Source: JANQPX01 sp965222015 (lineage in GTDB: Bacteria; Pseudomonadota; Alphaproteobacteria; Geminicoccales; Geminicoccaceae). Taken from it: a DNA stretch of 64,000 bases. A program made the position numbers and the translations under genes. The stretch spans positions 1,860,001 through 1,924,000 of the forward strand of contig CBDCTL010000024.1 in the NCBI GenBank assembly GCA_965222015.1, written 5' to 3'. Position 1 is the stretch's first letter. The number at the start of each line of letters is the position of its first letter. Shown here piece after piece: positions 1-7,849 of the stretch. The notes beneath the pieces are model-generated. The model was given only the letters and a program-made list of their open reading frames with translations. It did no database searches and was not told the origin of the DNA.

Positions 1-1256
1 CGTTTCGAAGGTCGAAAAGCTGCGGTGGATCGGCCTCGCAGTGATTGAACTTCCAGTCGCCGTCACGGACCGAGACCAGAGGCGCGATCGACCCCTCGGC
101 GGCATATTCCATGAGGACGGGCGCGCTGCGCTCGGCGCCGTGGGCGAGCGGCAGAAGGCTTTCGCCGTCGGTCCAGGGCGCCACCTCGGCGAGATCCACG
201 CCGGCGAGGTCGGCGAGGGTCGGGACGACATCGAGGAGCGAGACCGGGGCCTCGATCAAACGTCCATCGATGTCGGGGACGTGCAGCATCAGCGGGACGC
301 GGGACGAGCCTTCAAAAAAACTCATCTTGAACCAGAGTCCGCGCTCGCCGAGCATGTCGCCGTGGTCCGCGCAAAAGACGACGATGGTGTTCCCCGCCAT
401 CCGGCAGTCGCCAAGAACGGACAGGATCTCGCCGATCTTGTCATCGATATAAGAAACGTTCGCGAAATAGGCGCGGCGCGCGCGCAGCACGTCCGCTTCG
501 GCGATCTCGTAGCTTCGCCAGTCATTGGCGTCGAACAGCCGCCGGCTGTGGGGATCGTGCTTTTCGTAGGGGATGGCGGCGACGTCGGGTGCGCTCTCGA
601 CGTCCTCATAGAGATCGAAGAAACGCCCTCTCGCGACATAGGGATCGTGGGGGTGGGTGAAGCTGACGGTCAGGCAGAGCGGCCGTCCGTCCTTCTCTCG
701 CGCGTGGTCGAACAGGGCGCATTTCGCCTGATGGGCGACGTCGTCGTCATACTCCAGCTGGTTGGTGATCTCGGCGACACCCGAGCCGGTGACCGAGCTC
801 AGATTGTGATACCGAGCTCAGATTGTGATACCACCAGTCGATGCGCTCGTCCGGCCTTCGGTAGTCGGGCGTCCAGCCGAAATCGGCGGGGTAGATGTCG
901 GTGGTCAGGCGCCGCTCGAAGCCGTGCAGCTGGTCCGGCCCGACGAAGTGCATCTTGCCGGAAAGGACGGTGCGGTAACCTCGGCGGCGGAGGTGGTGAG
1001 CATAGGTCGGAATGTCCGACGCGAATTCGGCGGCGTTGTCGTAGACGCGCGTTCTGGACGGCAGCTGGCCGGACATGAAAGACGCGCGAGACGGCGCGCA
1101 AAGGGGGCTAGCGCAATAGGCGTTCCGGAACCGGAGCGAGCCCGCGGCGAGGCGGTCGAGATGGGGCGTGTGCAGAAGATCGCTCGGCCCGTCCCGGAAG
1201 AGCACGCCGCTCAGCTGATCGGTCATCAGGATCAGGACGTTCGGGGCTGTCGACAC
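1..1256 (-). pseudogene. betC: Choline-sulfatase (sulfatase family), frameshifted and cut by window edge
   Basis: Sulfatases of this group hydrolyse choline-O-sulfate to choline and sulfate, feeding glycine betaine synthesis. I chose the GTG at 1256 because AAAGGAG lies just upstream; the in-frame ATG at 1280 is poorer. The N-terminus (NVLILMTDQ) carries the metal-binding Asp, and CAPSR at residues 53-57 is the sulfatase signature whose Cys becomes formylglycine. After WWYHNLSSV the frame is lost at a 19-bp tandem duplication (792-829) and stops at about 747. Reading with one repeat copy restores VTGSGVAEIT and then a normal sulfatase to the left edge, with CADHGDM and VPLMLHVPD. The 3' end lies outside the window. 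As written the product is only about 169 residues and should be inactive. A reversible slipped-strand mutation or an assembly error would look the same. Confidence 0.85.
792..829. repeat. 19-bp perfect tandem duplication inside the choline-sulfatase gene
   Basis: The 19-mer accgagctcagattgtgat occurs at 792-810 and again immediately at 811-829. Nineteen is not a multiple of three, so it shifts the reading frame of the sulfatase. Deleting one copy gives an uninterrupted sulfatase reading frame. Confidence 0.95.
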
Positions 1257-1373
1257 GCACGCTCTCCTTTCCCTTTCCACGGATCGAGTCCCCTGGCCGC
1301 GATGAGCATCCGTTCGGGCTTTGCCGACGCACGATCAACCAAATCTTCATCTCGCGAGATTACACTCCGTGAT

Positions 1374-1456
1374 CTGGTCCATGCGATCCTGGGAGTCCGG
1401 GCCTTGCCTCACCCTTCCCCTGCGGGCGGGCGGCTTCCCAGGATCGCATGGACCAG
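1374..1456. repeat. Perfect 21-bp inverted repeat with 41-nt GC-rich loop
   Basis: The gap between the ThDP enzyme and the sulfatase (1257-1564) holds a perfect inverted repeat. The left arm is 1374-1394 (begins CTGGTCCATGCGATCC) and the right arm is 1436-1456, its exact complement. The loop contains the cctcacccttcccctgcggg-type sequence often seen in intergenic repeats of GC-rich alphaproteobacteria. A second small palindrome, GTTAGG-ttccc-CCTAAC, lies at 1480-1496. No target-site duplication or T-tract is evident. It could be a transcript-end structure for the minus-strand ThDP gene or a small mobile palindromic element. Confidence 0.8.
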
Positions 1457-1564
1457 GCCGCTTCTTCTACCAGCAAAGTGTTAGGTTCCCCCTAACGCCA
1501 AAGCGGTGCAACACCCATTCTCCGGCTGGCTTCTCTGCAGAATTGTCACGGCCAGCCCGCGGCC

Positions 1565-3109
1565 TCAGATCCGCGCTTCGATCAAAAACGGTCCCGGCGT
1601 CGCGATACCTTTGCCGAGGGCTCGGGCAAACTCGGCGGCGTCGTTCGTGACGACCGCCTCGATGCCCATGCCCTTGGCCAGGGCCGGCCAGTCGAGCGGC
1701 GGATCGTCGAGGGACATCATGGCATTGCCGGTCGGTCCCGGCTGCTCGACCCCGACCTTGGTCATCTCGCCATGAAGGATGGCGTAGGCTCGGTTGGAGA
1801 GGATGACCGTGGTGACGTCCAGTCCTTCGCGCGCCTGAGTCCAAAGGGCCTGGATCGTGTACATGGCGCTGCCGTCCGCCTGTAGCGAGACTACTTTGCG
1901 CTCGGGACAGGCGACCGCGGCGCCGACCGCCAGCGGCAGGCCCGTGCCGATCGCGCCGCCGATGATCTGCAGCCATGTGTGCGGCGCGGCCGTCCGGGTG
2001 TAGGGAAAGAAATGACGCCCGGTGCTGATCGATTCGTCGACGACGATCGCATTGTCAGGGAGGTGATGCGCCACCGCCGTTGCGATCTTGTCGCTGGCGA
2101 GGGCGCCGCTCGGAACGGCGGGCCGTTCGAGAGGCTGATGACGCGGCGCGAGCTTTTCCGCACCAAGCCGTCCGGCCAGCCGCTCCAGCGCCCCCGGCAG
2201 ATCCTCCTCCGCCCCGGCCAGTGTCTGGCAAGTCAAGCCGTCGGCTGCCAGCCGACTGGGCTGGTCGGGATAGGCGAAGAAGGCGACGGGCTCGGTCGCG
2301 CCGATAAGGAGGATGTGGTCGTAGGATTTCAGTGCAGCGCGCGCCTGATCGGGCGGGTAGGGCAGCCGCTCGACCGCGACGCGGCCGGCGCCGCGCTCGA
2401 TACGGGCGTTGCTGATCGGGGTCATGAGATCGGCGCCGGTCGCCTTCGCGATGCGATCCGCGGCATCGAGGCCGCGCTCGGTCAGAGCCTGTCCGGTCAT
2501 GTAGAGGAGACATCTGCCGGCCCCTTCCAGCGCGTGGGCGGCCTCCTCGATCCGATCCTCGGGCACGTCCGCAGGCGCCGGCCAGTTCGGCACCAGGTCG
2601 ACCGCGGCGGCGGCGCCCCAGGCGGCGTCGGCCGGCAGGATCAGGCTCGCGACGCACCCCGGCGGTTCGCGCGAGGCGAGCACCGCGGCCATCGCATCGG
2701 CGGCCAGTGACGAGGCGTCCGGCGAGGTTCTGACCCAGTGGGAGAAGGTGCGGGCAACCGCTTCGACGTCCGAGGTCAGCGGCGAATCATAACGCCTGTG
2801 CCAGGTGGCGTGATCGCCGACGATGTTGACCACCGGCGAGCCTGCGCGCCGGGCGTTGTGCAGATTGGCGAGGCCGTTGGCGAGACCGGGGCCGAGATGG
2901 GTGAGGGTCGCCGCCGGCTTTCCGGCCATGCGCGCATAGCCGTCGGCCGCACCCGTGGCCACGCCCTCGAACAGACAGAGCACGGAGCGCATGCCGGACG
3001 TGCGATCGAGGGCGGCGAGAAAATGCATCTCGGACGTGCCCGGATTGCCGAAGCAGACCCCGACCCCCGCCGCCAGCAGCGTTCTCACCAGGCTATCCGC
3101 ACCGTTCAC
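1565..3109 (-). CDS. Acetolactate synthase-like ThDP-dependent enzyme
   Basis: About 514 residues in the ThDP-enzyme fold (acetolactate synthase, benzoylformate decarboxylase and oxalyl-CoA decarboxylase relatives). The GTG at 3109 is preferred because the product then begins VNGADSLVRTLLAAGV, the usual start of this subgroup, with AGGGGA upstream. The N-terminal PYR domain has the conserved Glu in LCLFEGVATGAADGYARM. A central domain follows, and the C-terminal PP domain has LQADGSAMYTIQALWTQ for ThDP-Mg binding. Members are usually annotated acetolactate synthase large subunit, but no small subunit is adjacent, so a role in branched-chain amino acid synthesis is doubtful; decarboxylation or carboligation of a 2-oxo acid is likelier. 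It stands alone on the minus strand, divergent from the glyoxalase-like gene. Confidence 0.8.
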   Translation of the reverse strand: MNGADSLVRTLLAAGVGVCFGNPGTSEMHFLAALDRTSGMRSVLCLFEGVATGAADGYARMAGKPAATLTHLGPGLANGLANLHNARRAGSPVVNIVGDHATWHRRYDSPLTSDVEAVARTFSHWVRTSPDASSLAADAMAAVLASREPPGCVASLILPADAAWGAAAAVDLVPNWPAPADVPEDRIEEAAHALEGAGRCLLYMTGQALTERGLDAADRIAKATGADLMTPISNARIERGAGRVAVERLPYPPDQARAALKSYDHILLIGATEPVAFFAYPDQPSRLAADGLTCQTLAGAEEDLPGALERLAGRLGAEKLAPRHQPLERPAVPSGALASDKIATAVAHHLPDNAIVVDESISTGRHFFPYTRTAAPHTWLQIIGGAIGTGLPLAVGAAVACPERKVVSLQADGSAMYTIQALWTQAREGLDVTTVILSNRAYAILHGEMTKVGVEQPGPTGNAMMSLDDPPLDWPALAKGMGIEAVVTNDAAEFARALGKGIATPGPFLIEARI

Positions 3110-3289
3110 GCGCTCGTCCCCTGTCCTGAAAACCATCGTCCATGCCGTCGAGCTTAGTGCCTTCATCGGCGGCCCGACAGCCGAGCGGGTCGCTTTTTTT
3201 CCGCAACTCGCGCAGGCGACGGTTTCGGGAGCCCGGTCCGGCACCTATGTTTCAGGACAGGAGCGACTTCGAGCCGACGGAGAGACGTA

Positions 3290-3736
3290 ATGGCGATGGA
3301 ATACCTGCATACGATGGTGCGCGTGGCCGATATCGACGAGTCCCTGGACTTCTACTGCAACAAGCTCGGCATGGTGCAGACGAAGCGTGTCGACAACGAG
3401 ACCTACAAGGCCTCGCTCATCTTCCTCGCCGCCCCCGGCGACACTGAGCTTGCCGAGGAGCGCAACGCGCCGCTCCTGGAGCTCACCTACAACTGGGAGC
3501 CGGAAGAGTATTCCGGCGGGCGCAATTTCGGCCATCTCGCCTTTCGCGTCGACGACATTTACGAGGCCTGCCAGCGGCTGATGGACGGCGGCGTCACCAT
3601 CAACCGGCCGCCGCGGGACGGCCGCATGGCCTTCGTGCGCTCGCCCGACGGCATATCGGTCGAACTCCTGCAGCGCGGCGACGCCCTTCCGCCGAAGGAG
3701 CCCTGGGCATCGATGGAGAACACCGGCACCTGGTAG
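3290..3736 (+). CDS. gloA: Lactoylglutathione lyase-like protein (glyoxalase I fold)
   Basis: This 148-residue VOC-superfamily protein has the glyoxalase I layout: two beta-alpha-beta-beta-beta modules that build a metal site. The four expected ligands are present: His7 (YLHTMVRV), Glu64 (LLELTYNW), His82 (FGHLAFRV) and Glu125 (ISVELLQ). Glyoxalase I isomerises the hemithioacetal of methylglyoxal and glutathione to S-lactoylglutathione in the cytosol. The length matches the bacterial enzyme (about 135-150). It is monocistronic and divergent from the ThDP enzyme. A related VOC lyase with another substrate remains possible, since these ligands are shared. Confidence 0.85.
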   Translation: MAMEYLHTMVRVADIDESLDFYCNKLGMVQTKRVDNETYKASLIFLAAPGDTELAEERNAPLLELTYNWEPEEYSGGRNFGHLAFRVDDIYEACQRLMDGGVTINRPPRDGRMAFVRSPDGISVELLQRGDALPPKEPWASMENTGTW

Positions 3737-3958
3737 TCCCCGCCGCCCTGTCGGAGGCGCAGGCTGCCGGCTCCGCCGGCGGCCGAGGGGGTCTGACGGG
3801 ATCGCGGAAGCGCGCCTGCGACCGGCGCCGAAAGAATTGCAAACCGCCTTCCAGCAAGCATCTGCTTCGATTTAAATAACTTTCTGGCTTCCGATCTTTC
3901 GATTGCCTAGCCTGTAGGTAGAAATCTGAGCGAATTCCTCAATTACCGACGATGTTGA

Positions 3959-3987
3959 TTGACGTATGAATCGTTTCGGCAAATATT
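3959..3987 (+). promoter_or_regulatory. Candidate sigma-70 promoter and 5'-leader hairpin before the Calx-beta gene
   Basis: The 374-bp gap 3737-4110 is AT-richer than its surroundings from about 3860 on. It has TTGACG (3959-3964), a 17-bp spacer and AATATT (3982-3987). The predicted leader contains a perfect 8-bp hairpin at 4007-4026 (GCGAAAAG-TGCT-CTTTTCGC). I see nothing else in the gap. Promoter strength is inferred only from sequence. Confidence 0.4.
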
Positions 3988-4110
3988 CGCGGCTGAACAT
4001 CGAAAAGCGAAAAGTGCTCTTTTCGCGCTGAGCTCCAGTATCGCCGTGGCGTTTCCGTCCGGGGATGGATACGGTCACCGGGAGCGAGGCGGTTTGCGGA
4101 GTTCGGTCTG

Positions 4111-5343
4111 ATGGTCGGTCTAGGTCGGTTTGGCGTTCGTTGCGGGCTTGTCGGGTTCATGGTCGTCTGCGTCGGCGCGACGTCTTCCGCTTTCGCCGAC
4201 ACATTCCATCTCAAAAACGGCGAGGTGCTGGAAGCCGAAGTCGTGAGAGCGACGCTGAACACGTTGGTCCTGAAGGTCGGCGGCTCCGTCAATCTGACCG
4301 GCCTGTCCCAGATCGATCGCGTAACTCTGACGCTGGCGGACGGCAGCGAAATCACCGGCGAACCGATCGGCTGGAGAGGTGGTGTCTTCGAGCTGCGTGT
4401 GGCCGGCGACGTGTTGCAGGTATCCGACGGGCAAATCCTGAATGGCGGCGCGGAAGCCGCTGCCGTGGCGGCAGCCGAAGACGAGACCGTCGACGACGAG
4501 CGAACCATCGCCCTTCGCAGCCTCCCGGTTTTCACGCTCAAGGACGGCGAGACGCTGGTCGGCAGGATTCTGCATCTCACGGGCTCGGTCGCCACTCTCA
4601 AGCCGCAAAACGGTACCGCAACGCCGGTTTCGCGGGCGCAGATCGACAGCGTCAGCATCGAAACCAGCGATGGCGACACGCTTTCAGGCGAGCTGATTGA
4701 CTGGGAAGCCGGCGTCTATCGCCTCCAGATCGATGATCGTGAGCTTCTGGCGAATCTGCCGGAGGGCGCTGCAAATGTAGGCCCGGCCCGGGAACCTTCC
4801 GTTGCCACCCTTTCGTCCGAGCCGTCCGCCGATGCCGGGGCTGATGAATCGGAGCCTGTGGTCGTCGAGGCCGAGCAGGCCGATGCTGCACTGTTGCCAT
4901 CCGACAAGGCGGCCGAAGCTGAGAACGGCGCTGGCGGACCGGCGAACGAGACCGCGATCGCGGGCCTGCAGGAAGACGCTGCAGACGACGGCGCATCGCC
5001 GGCGGAGCCCGCCCCCCTTCGGATCGAGGCAGAGGTGGACGCCGTCGACGAAGGCGGCGATTCGGTCGTCTTCAAATTCCAGCTCAGCGAGCCTGCGGTT
5101 CGCCCGCTCGTGGTCCTCTACGCCGCGACCGAAGGCAGCGCCAAAGCGGGCGAAGATTTCGAGGCGAAGAGTGGAGTGATCACCTTCGCCACCGGCAGCG
5201 CCTACGCCGAAGTCGAAGTACCGGTCATCGACGACGACCAGGGCGAGGAGAGCGAGACGTTCAATCTCTTCCTCTCCGGCGACCCCAAGACCATCGAGTT
5301 CGGCGAGCGCCAGATCTCGGCGACCATCAACGACGACGATTGA
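4111..5343 (+). CDS. Secreted protein with two internal repeats and a C-terminal Calx-beta domain
   Basis: 410 residues. The N-terminus is a signal peptide ending near SSAFA-DTF. Two related modules of about 75 residues follow, one from TFHLKNGEVLEAEVVRA (about 30-105) and one from VFTLKDGETLVGRILHL (about 137-215). Each pairs an LKDG-type strand with an IDWEAGVYRLQI-type end. An acidic Ala/Glu-rich linker (about 220-305) leads to a Calx-beta domain (about 306-410) with AKAGEDFEAKSGVITF and ending TINDDD, typical of Ca2+-binding beta-sandwich adhesion modules. It is likely periplasmic or cell-surface. No enzyme motif is visible; a structural or adhesive role is an inference. It is convergent with metZ (20 bp between stops). 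Confidence 0.75.
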   Translation: MVGLGRFGVRCGLVGFMVVCVGATSSAFADTFHLKNGEVLEAEVVRATLNTLVLKVGGSVNLTGLSQIDRVTLTLADGSEITGEPIGWRGGVFELRVAGDVLQVSDGQILNGGAEAAAVAAAEDETVDDERTIALRSLPVFTLKDGETLVGRILHLTGSVATLKPQNGTATPVSRAQIDSVSIETSDGDTLSGELIDWEAGVYRLQIDDRELLANLPEGAANVGPAREPSVATLSSEPSADAGADESEPVVVEAEQADAALLPSDKAAEAENGAGGPANETAIAGLQEDAADDGASPAEPAPLRIEAEVDAVDEGGDSVVFKFQLSEPAVRPLVVLYAATEGSAKAGEDFEAKSGVITFATGSAYAEVEVPVIDDDQGEESETFNLFLSGDPKTIEFGERQISATINDDD

Positions 5344-5362
5344 CGCTTCGCTTCCAAGGCGC

Positions 5363-6538
5363 TCAGGCTGCGAGCGCCCGATCAAGATCCTGCATCAGAT
5401 CTTCCGCATCCTCGAGGCCGACCGAGAGGCGCACCAGATCGTCGCTTATGCCTAGTGTCGCGCGCTCGCCCGCAGTCAGGCGCTGGTGGGTGGTGGTGGT
5501 CGGGTGGGTGATCAGCGACTTGACATCGCCCAGATTGTTGGAGATCGCGACCAGGCGAAGGCTGTTCATCACATCAAAGGCGCGCGTCTGATCGCCGCCG
5601 ACGCGAAAGGCCAGCAGGCTGCCAAAGGCGCTCATCTGACGCCTGGCCAGGTCATGCTGCGGGTGGCTCTCCAGACCTGGATAGATCACGCTCTCGACAG
5701 CGGAGTGCTCTTCGAGATGACGGGCCACCTTCAGCGCCGTCCGGCACTGCTCCCGGACCCGAATCTCCAGGGTTTCGAGCCCCTTCAGCAGCACCCAGGC
5801 GTTAAACGGGCTGAGCGTCGGGCCGGTGTGCTTGAGGAAGGGCTGAAGCACGTCCTTTCGATAGTCCTTGGCGCACAGCACGGCGCCGCCGAGGCAGCGC
5901 CCCTGGCCATCGATATGCTTGGTCGCGGAATAGGCGACGATGTCGGCGCCGAATTCCATCGGCTTTTGCAGGACGGGTGTCGCGAACACGTTGTCGACGA
6001 TCACCTTGGCGCCGGCGTCGTGGGCGAGCGTGCAGACCGCCTCGATGTCGATCAGTTCCAGCGTCGGATTGCCCGGCGTTTCGAAGAAGACGAGGGTCGT
6101 CTTCTTCGACAGGGCCTCTTCCCAGGCATCGAGGTCCCGCCCGTCCACCAGCACCACCTCGACACCGAAGCGGGGCAGGATTTCGGTCAGAATATAGTTA
6201 CAGGAACCGAACAGGCAGCGCGCCGCCACCACCCGGTCACCGGCCTTCAGCCCACTCATCAGCGAGGCGTTGACCGCGGCCATGCCGGTCGCCGTGGCGG
6301 CCGCGTCCTCGGCACCTTCGAGAAGGGCGAGGCGCTCCTCGAAGCAGCGCACCGTCGGGTTGCCGAGCCTCGAATAGGTATAGCCGTCCTGACGATCGGC
6401 GAAACGGTCGGCCGCGTCCTCGGCCTGCCGGTAGCGAAAGCCCGACGTCAGGAAAAGCGCTTCGGCATTCTCGCCGAATTGCGATCGCACGCAGCCGCCG
6501 TGAATGGCCCGCGTGCGGCTGTGCCAATGTTCGGTCAT
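5363..6538 (-). CDS. metZ: O-succinylhomoserine sulfhydrylase
   Basis: 391-residue PLP enzyme of the Cys/Met-metabolism family. It makes homocysteine directly from O-succinylhomoserine and sulfide, the route used in many alphaproteobacteria. Evidence: the substrate/PLP region SRLGNPTVRCFEERLA, the PLP-phosphate loop ATGMAAVNA, the aldimine Asp in VIVDNVFATP, and the PLP lysine Lys207 in SATKHIDGQGRCLGG, a pattern characteristic of MetZ rather than cystathionine gamma-synthase. Length is normal. It is preceded by a SAM-II riboswitch and an intrinsic terminator, so expression should fall when S-adenosylmethionine is plentiful. The ribosome binding site before ATG 6538 is weak, and the control looks mainly transcriptional. 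Confidence 0.93.
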   Translation of the reverse strand: MTEHWHSRTRAIHGGCVRSQFGENAEALFLTSGFRYRQAEDAADRFADRQDGYTYSRLGNPTVRCFEERLALLEGAEDAAATATGMAAVNASLMSGLKAGDRVVAARCLFGSCNYILTEILPRFGVEVVLVDGRDLDAWEEALSKKTTLVFFETPGNPTLELIDIEAVCTLAHDAGAKVIVDNVFATPVLQKPMEFGADIVAYSATKHIDGQGRCLGGAVLCAKDYRKDVLQPFLKHTGPTLSPFNAWVLLKGLETLEIRVREQCRTALKVARHLEEHSAVESVIYPGLESHPQHDLARRQMSAFGSLLAFRVGGDQTRAFDVMNSLRLVAISNNLGDVKSLITHPTTTTHQRLTAGERATLGISDDLVRLSVGLEDAEDLMQDLDRALAA

Positions 6539-6552
6539 GATGTTTTGCCCAC

Positions 6553-6577
6553 AAAAAACCCCGGCCTCTGGCCAGGG
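6553..6577 (-). terminator. Intrinsic terminator between SAM-II riboswitch and metZ
   Basis: On the minus strand CCCTGGCC-aga-GGCCGGGG forms an 8-bp stem (one G-U pair) followed by six T residues. It lies 14 bp before the metZ start and 20 bp after the aptamer, so it is the likely expression platform: SAM binding would favour this terminator. Confidence 0.8.
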
Positions 6578-6597
6578 CTTCGTCGAGCTCCCGGCCT

Positions 6598-6652
6598 TTT
6601 AGCAGTTTCTTTAACGTGGTCTGCAAGCCGGCCGGCCCAAATCACCACGGAA
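6598..6652 (-). promoter_or_regulatory. SAM-II riboswitch aptamer upstream of metZ
   Basis: The minus strand carries the SAM-II consensus in order: CCGTGGTGATTTG, GGCCGGCCGGCTTGCAG, CCACGTTAAAGAA and GCTAAA. CGTGG near the 5' end pairs with CCACG to form the H-type pseudoknot typical of the class, and the GCTTGCAG and TTAAA elements are ones I know as conserved. Its position upstream of metZ in an alphaproteobacterium is the classic context. Confidence 0.92.
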
Positions 6653-6656
6653 GGGA

Positions 6657-6685
6657 CGTTAGGCCCAGATCGCCGCGGCCGTCAA
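6657..6685 (-). promoter_or_regulatory. Candidate metZ promoter overlapping the pyrD stop codon
   Basis: On the minus strand TTGACG (6680-6685) is followed by 17 bp and CTAACG (6657-6662). The predicted start falls at about 6650, the 5' edge of the SAM-II aptamer. The -35 box overlaps the stop codon of pyrD. The -10 match is weak, so support comes mostly from position. Confidence 0.45.
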
Positions 6686-7740
6686 TCCGTATTCTGCACA
6701 TGCGCCGCGCCGATCGCATCGGCGATGCCGCCATGGCCCTTTCGCGCAAGAGCCCGATCGAGGCCGGTCAGGATCGAGGCGGTCACGGACGGACCGCCAT
6801 AGATGAAGCCGGTATAGAGCTGAAGCGCGCTCGCGCCTGCTTCGATCTTGGCGAGTGCCCCTTCGCCGTCCTCGATGCCGCCGACACCGATCAGCGGCAG
6901 GCGGCCGCCGGTGAGGCCGAAGAAGCGGCCGATCTGCGCAGTCGAGCGGGCGAACAGCGGACGGCCGCTGAGCCCGCCGGTCTCGCTTTTGGCGGCGGCG
7001 CGCAGCGTGTCCGGCCGGGCGATGGTGGTATTGCAGACGATCAAGCCGTCGACCCCCTCCGCCACCGCCACCAGGGCGATGTCGGCTTCGTCCTCCGGCG
7101 TGAGGTCGGGCGCGATCTTCAGGAACAGCGGTTTTTTCGCACCACCCCTCGATGCCGCCTCCCGGTGCTCGATCAGCGTGCCGAGAAGCCGCGTCAGCCG
7201 CTCTTTGCCCTGGAGATCGCGAAGCCCCGGCGTGTTGGGCGAGGAGACGTTGATCGTGAAATAGTCGGCATGGCCGTAGAGCGCATCGAGACAGGCCGCA
7301 TAGTCCGCCACCGGATCCTCGGCATCCCGATTGGCACCGATATTCGCCCCGATCACGCCGTGATCGGGTTTACGCTGCGCGAGCCTTCTTGTCGCGGCGT
7401 CGAGTCCTTCGTTGTTGAAGCCGAGCCGGTTGATCAGGGCGCGGTCCGCGGGCAGGCGGAAAATTCTGGGTTTCGGATTGCCGGTCTGCGGCTTCGGCGT
7501 GATGGTGCCGACCTCGATCCAGCCGAAGCCGAGCTTCTGGAGGCCGGGCAGGGCTTCGGCGTTCTTGTCGAAACCGGCGGCGAGCCCGAGCGGATTCGGC
7601 AGGTCCAGCGCGGCCAGCCTGGTCTTCAGCCGGGGCCAGCGGTCGTTCCGCTGCCTCTGAACCAGCCCCAGGCCGAGCCCCCTGATCGCCAGGCGATGGG
7701 CGGTTTCAGGCTCGAGCCGATGCAGGCAGGCGGTCAGCAT
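6682..7740 (-). CDS. pyrD: Dihydroorotate dehydrogenase (quinone), class 2
   Basis: 352 residues, the usual size of membrane-associated class 2 enzymes. It oxidises dihydroorotate to orotate in pyrimidine synthesis, passing electrons through FMN to ubiquinone. The N-terminal helix (PETAHRLAIRGL) is the quinone-tunnel and membrane-binding extension. PLGLAAGFDKNAEAL, GFGWIEVGTITPKPQ and NRLGFNNEG are the phosphate and substrate loops. FTINVSSPNTPGLRDLQ contains the catalytic Ser typical of class 2. C-terminal LIGVGGIEDGEGALAKI and ALQLYTGFIYGG bind the FMN phosphate. Upstream of metZ on the same strand, but metZ has its own control elements. No strong ribosome binding site precedes ATG 7740. 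Confidence 0.95.
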   Translation of the reverse strand: MLTACLHRLEPETAHRLAIRGLGLGLVQRQRNDRWPRLKTRLAALDLPNPLGLAAGFDKNAEALPGLQKLGFGWIEVGTITPKPQTGNPKPRIFRLPADRALINRLGFNNEGLDAATRRLAQRKPDHGVIGANIGANRDAEDPVADYAACLDALYGHADYFTINVSSPNTPGLRDLQGKERLTRLLGTLIEHREAASRGGAKKPLFLKIAPDLTPEDEADIALVAVAEGVDGLIVCNTTIARPDTLRAAAKSETGGLSGRPLFARSTAQIGRFFGLTGGRLPLIGVGGIEDGEGALAKIEAGASALQLYTGFIYGGPSVTASILTGLDRALARKGHGGIADAIGAAHVQNTD

Positions 7741-7849
7741 AAATCAATCAAAAGTAGAATTATCATCTTTACGTTTTCGGCTCCGACTGACAGTATCACC
7801 CGTAATCAATCTGGCCGGCAGCGGAACTCATGATCATCGAACATCCACC

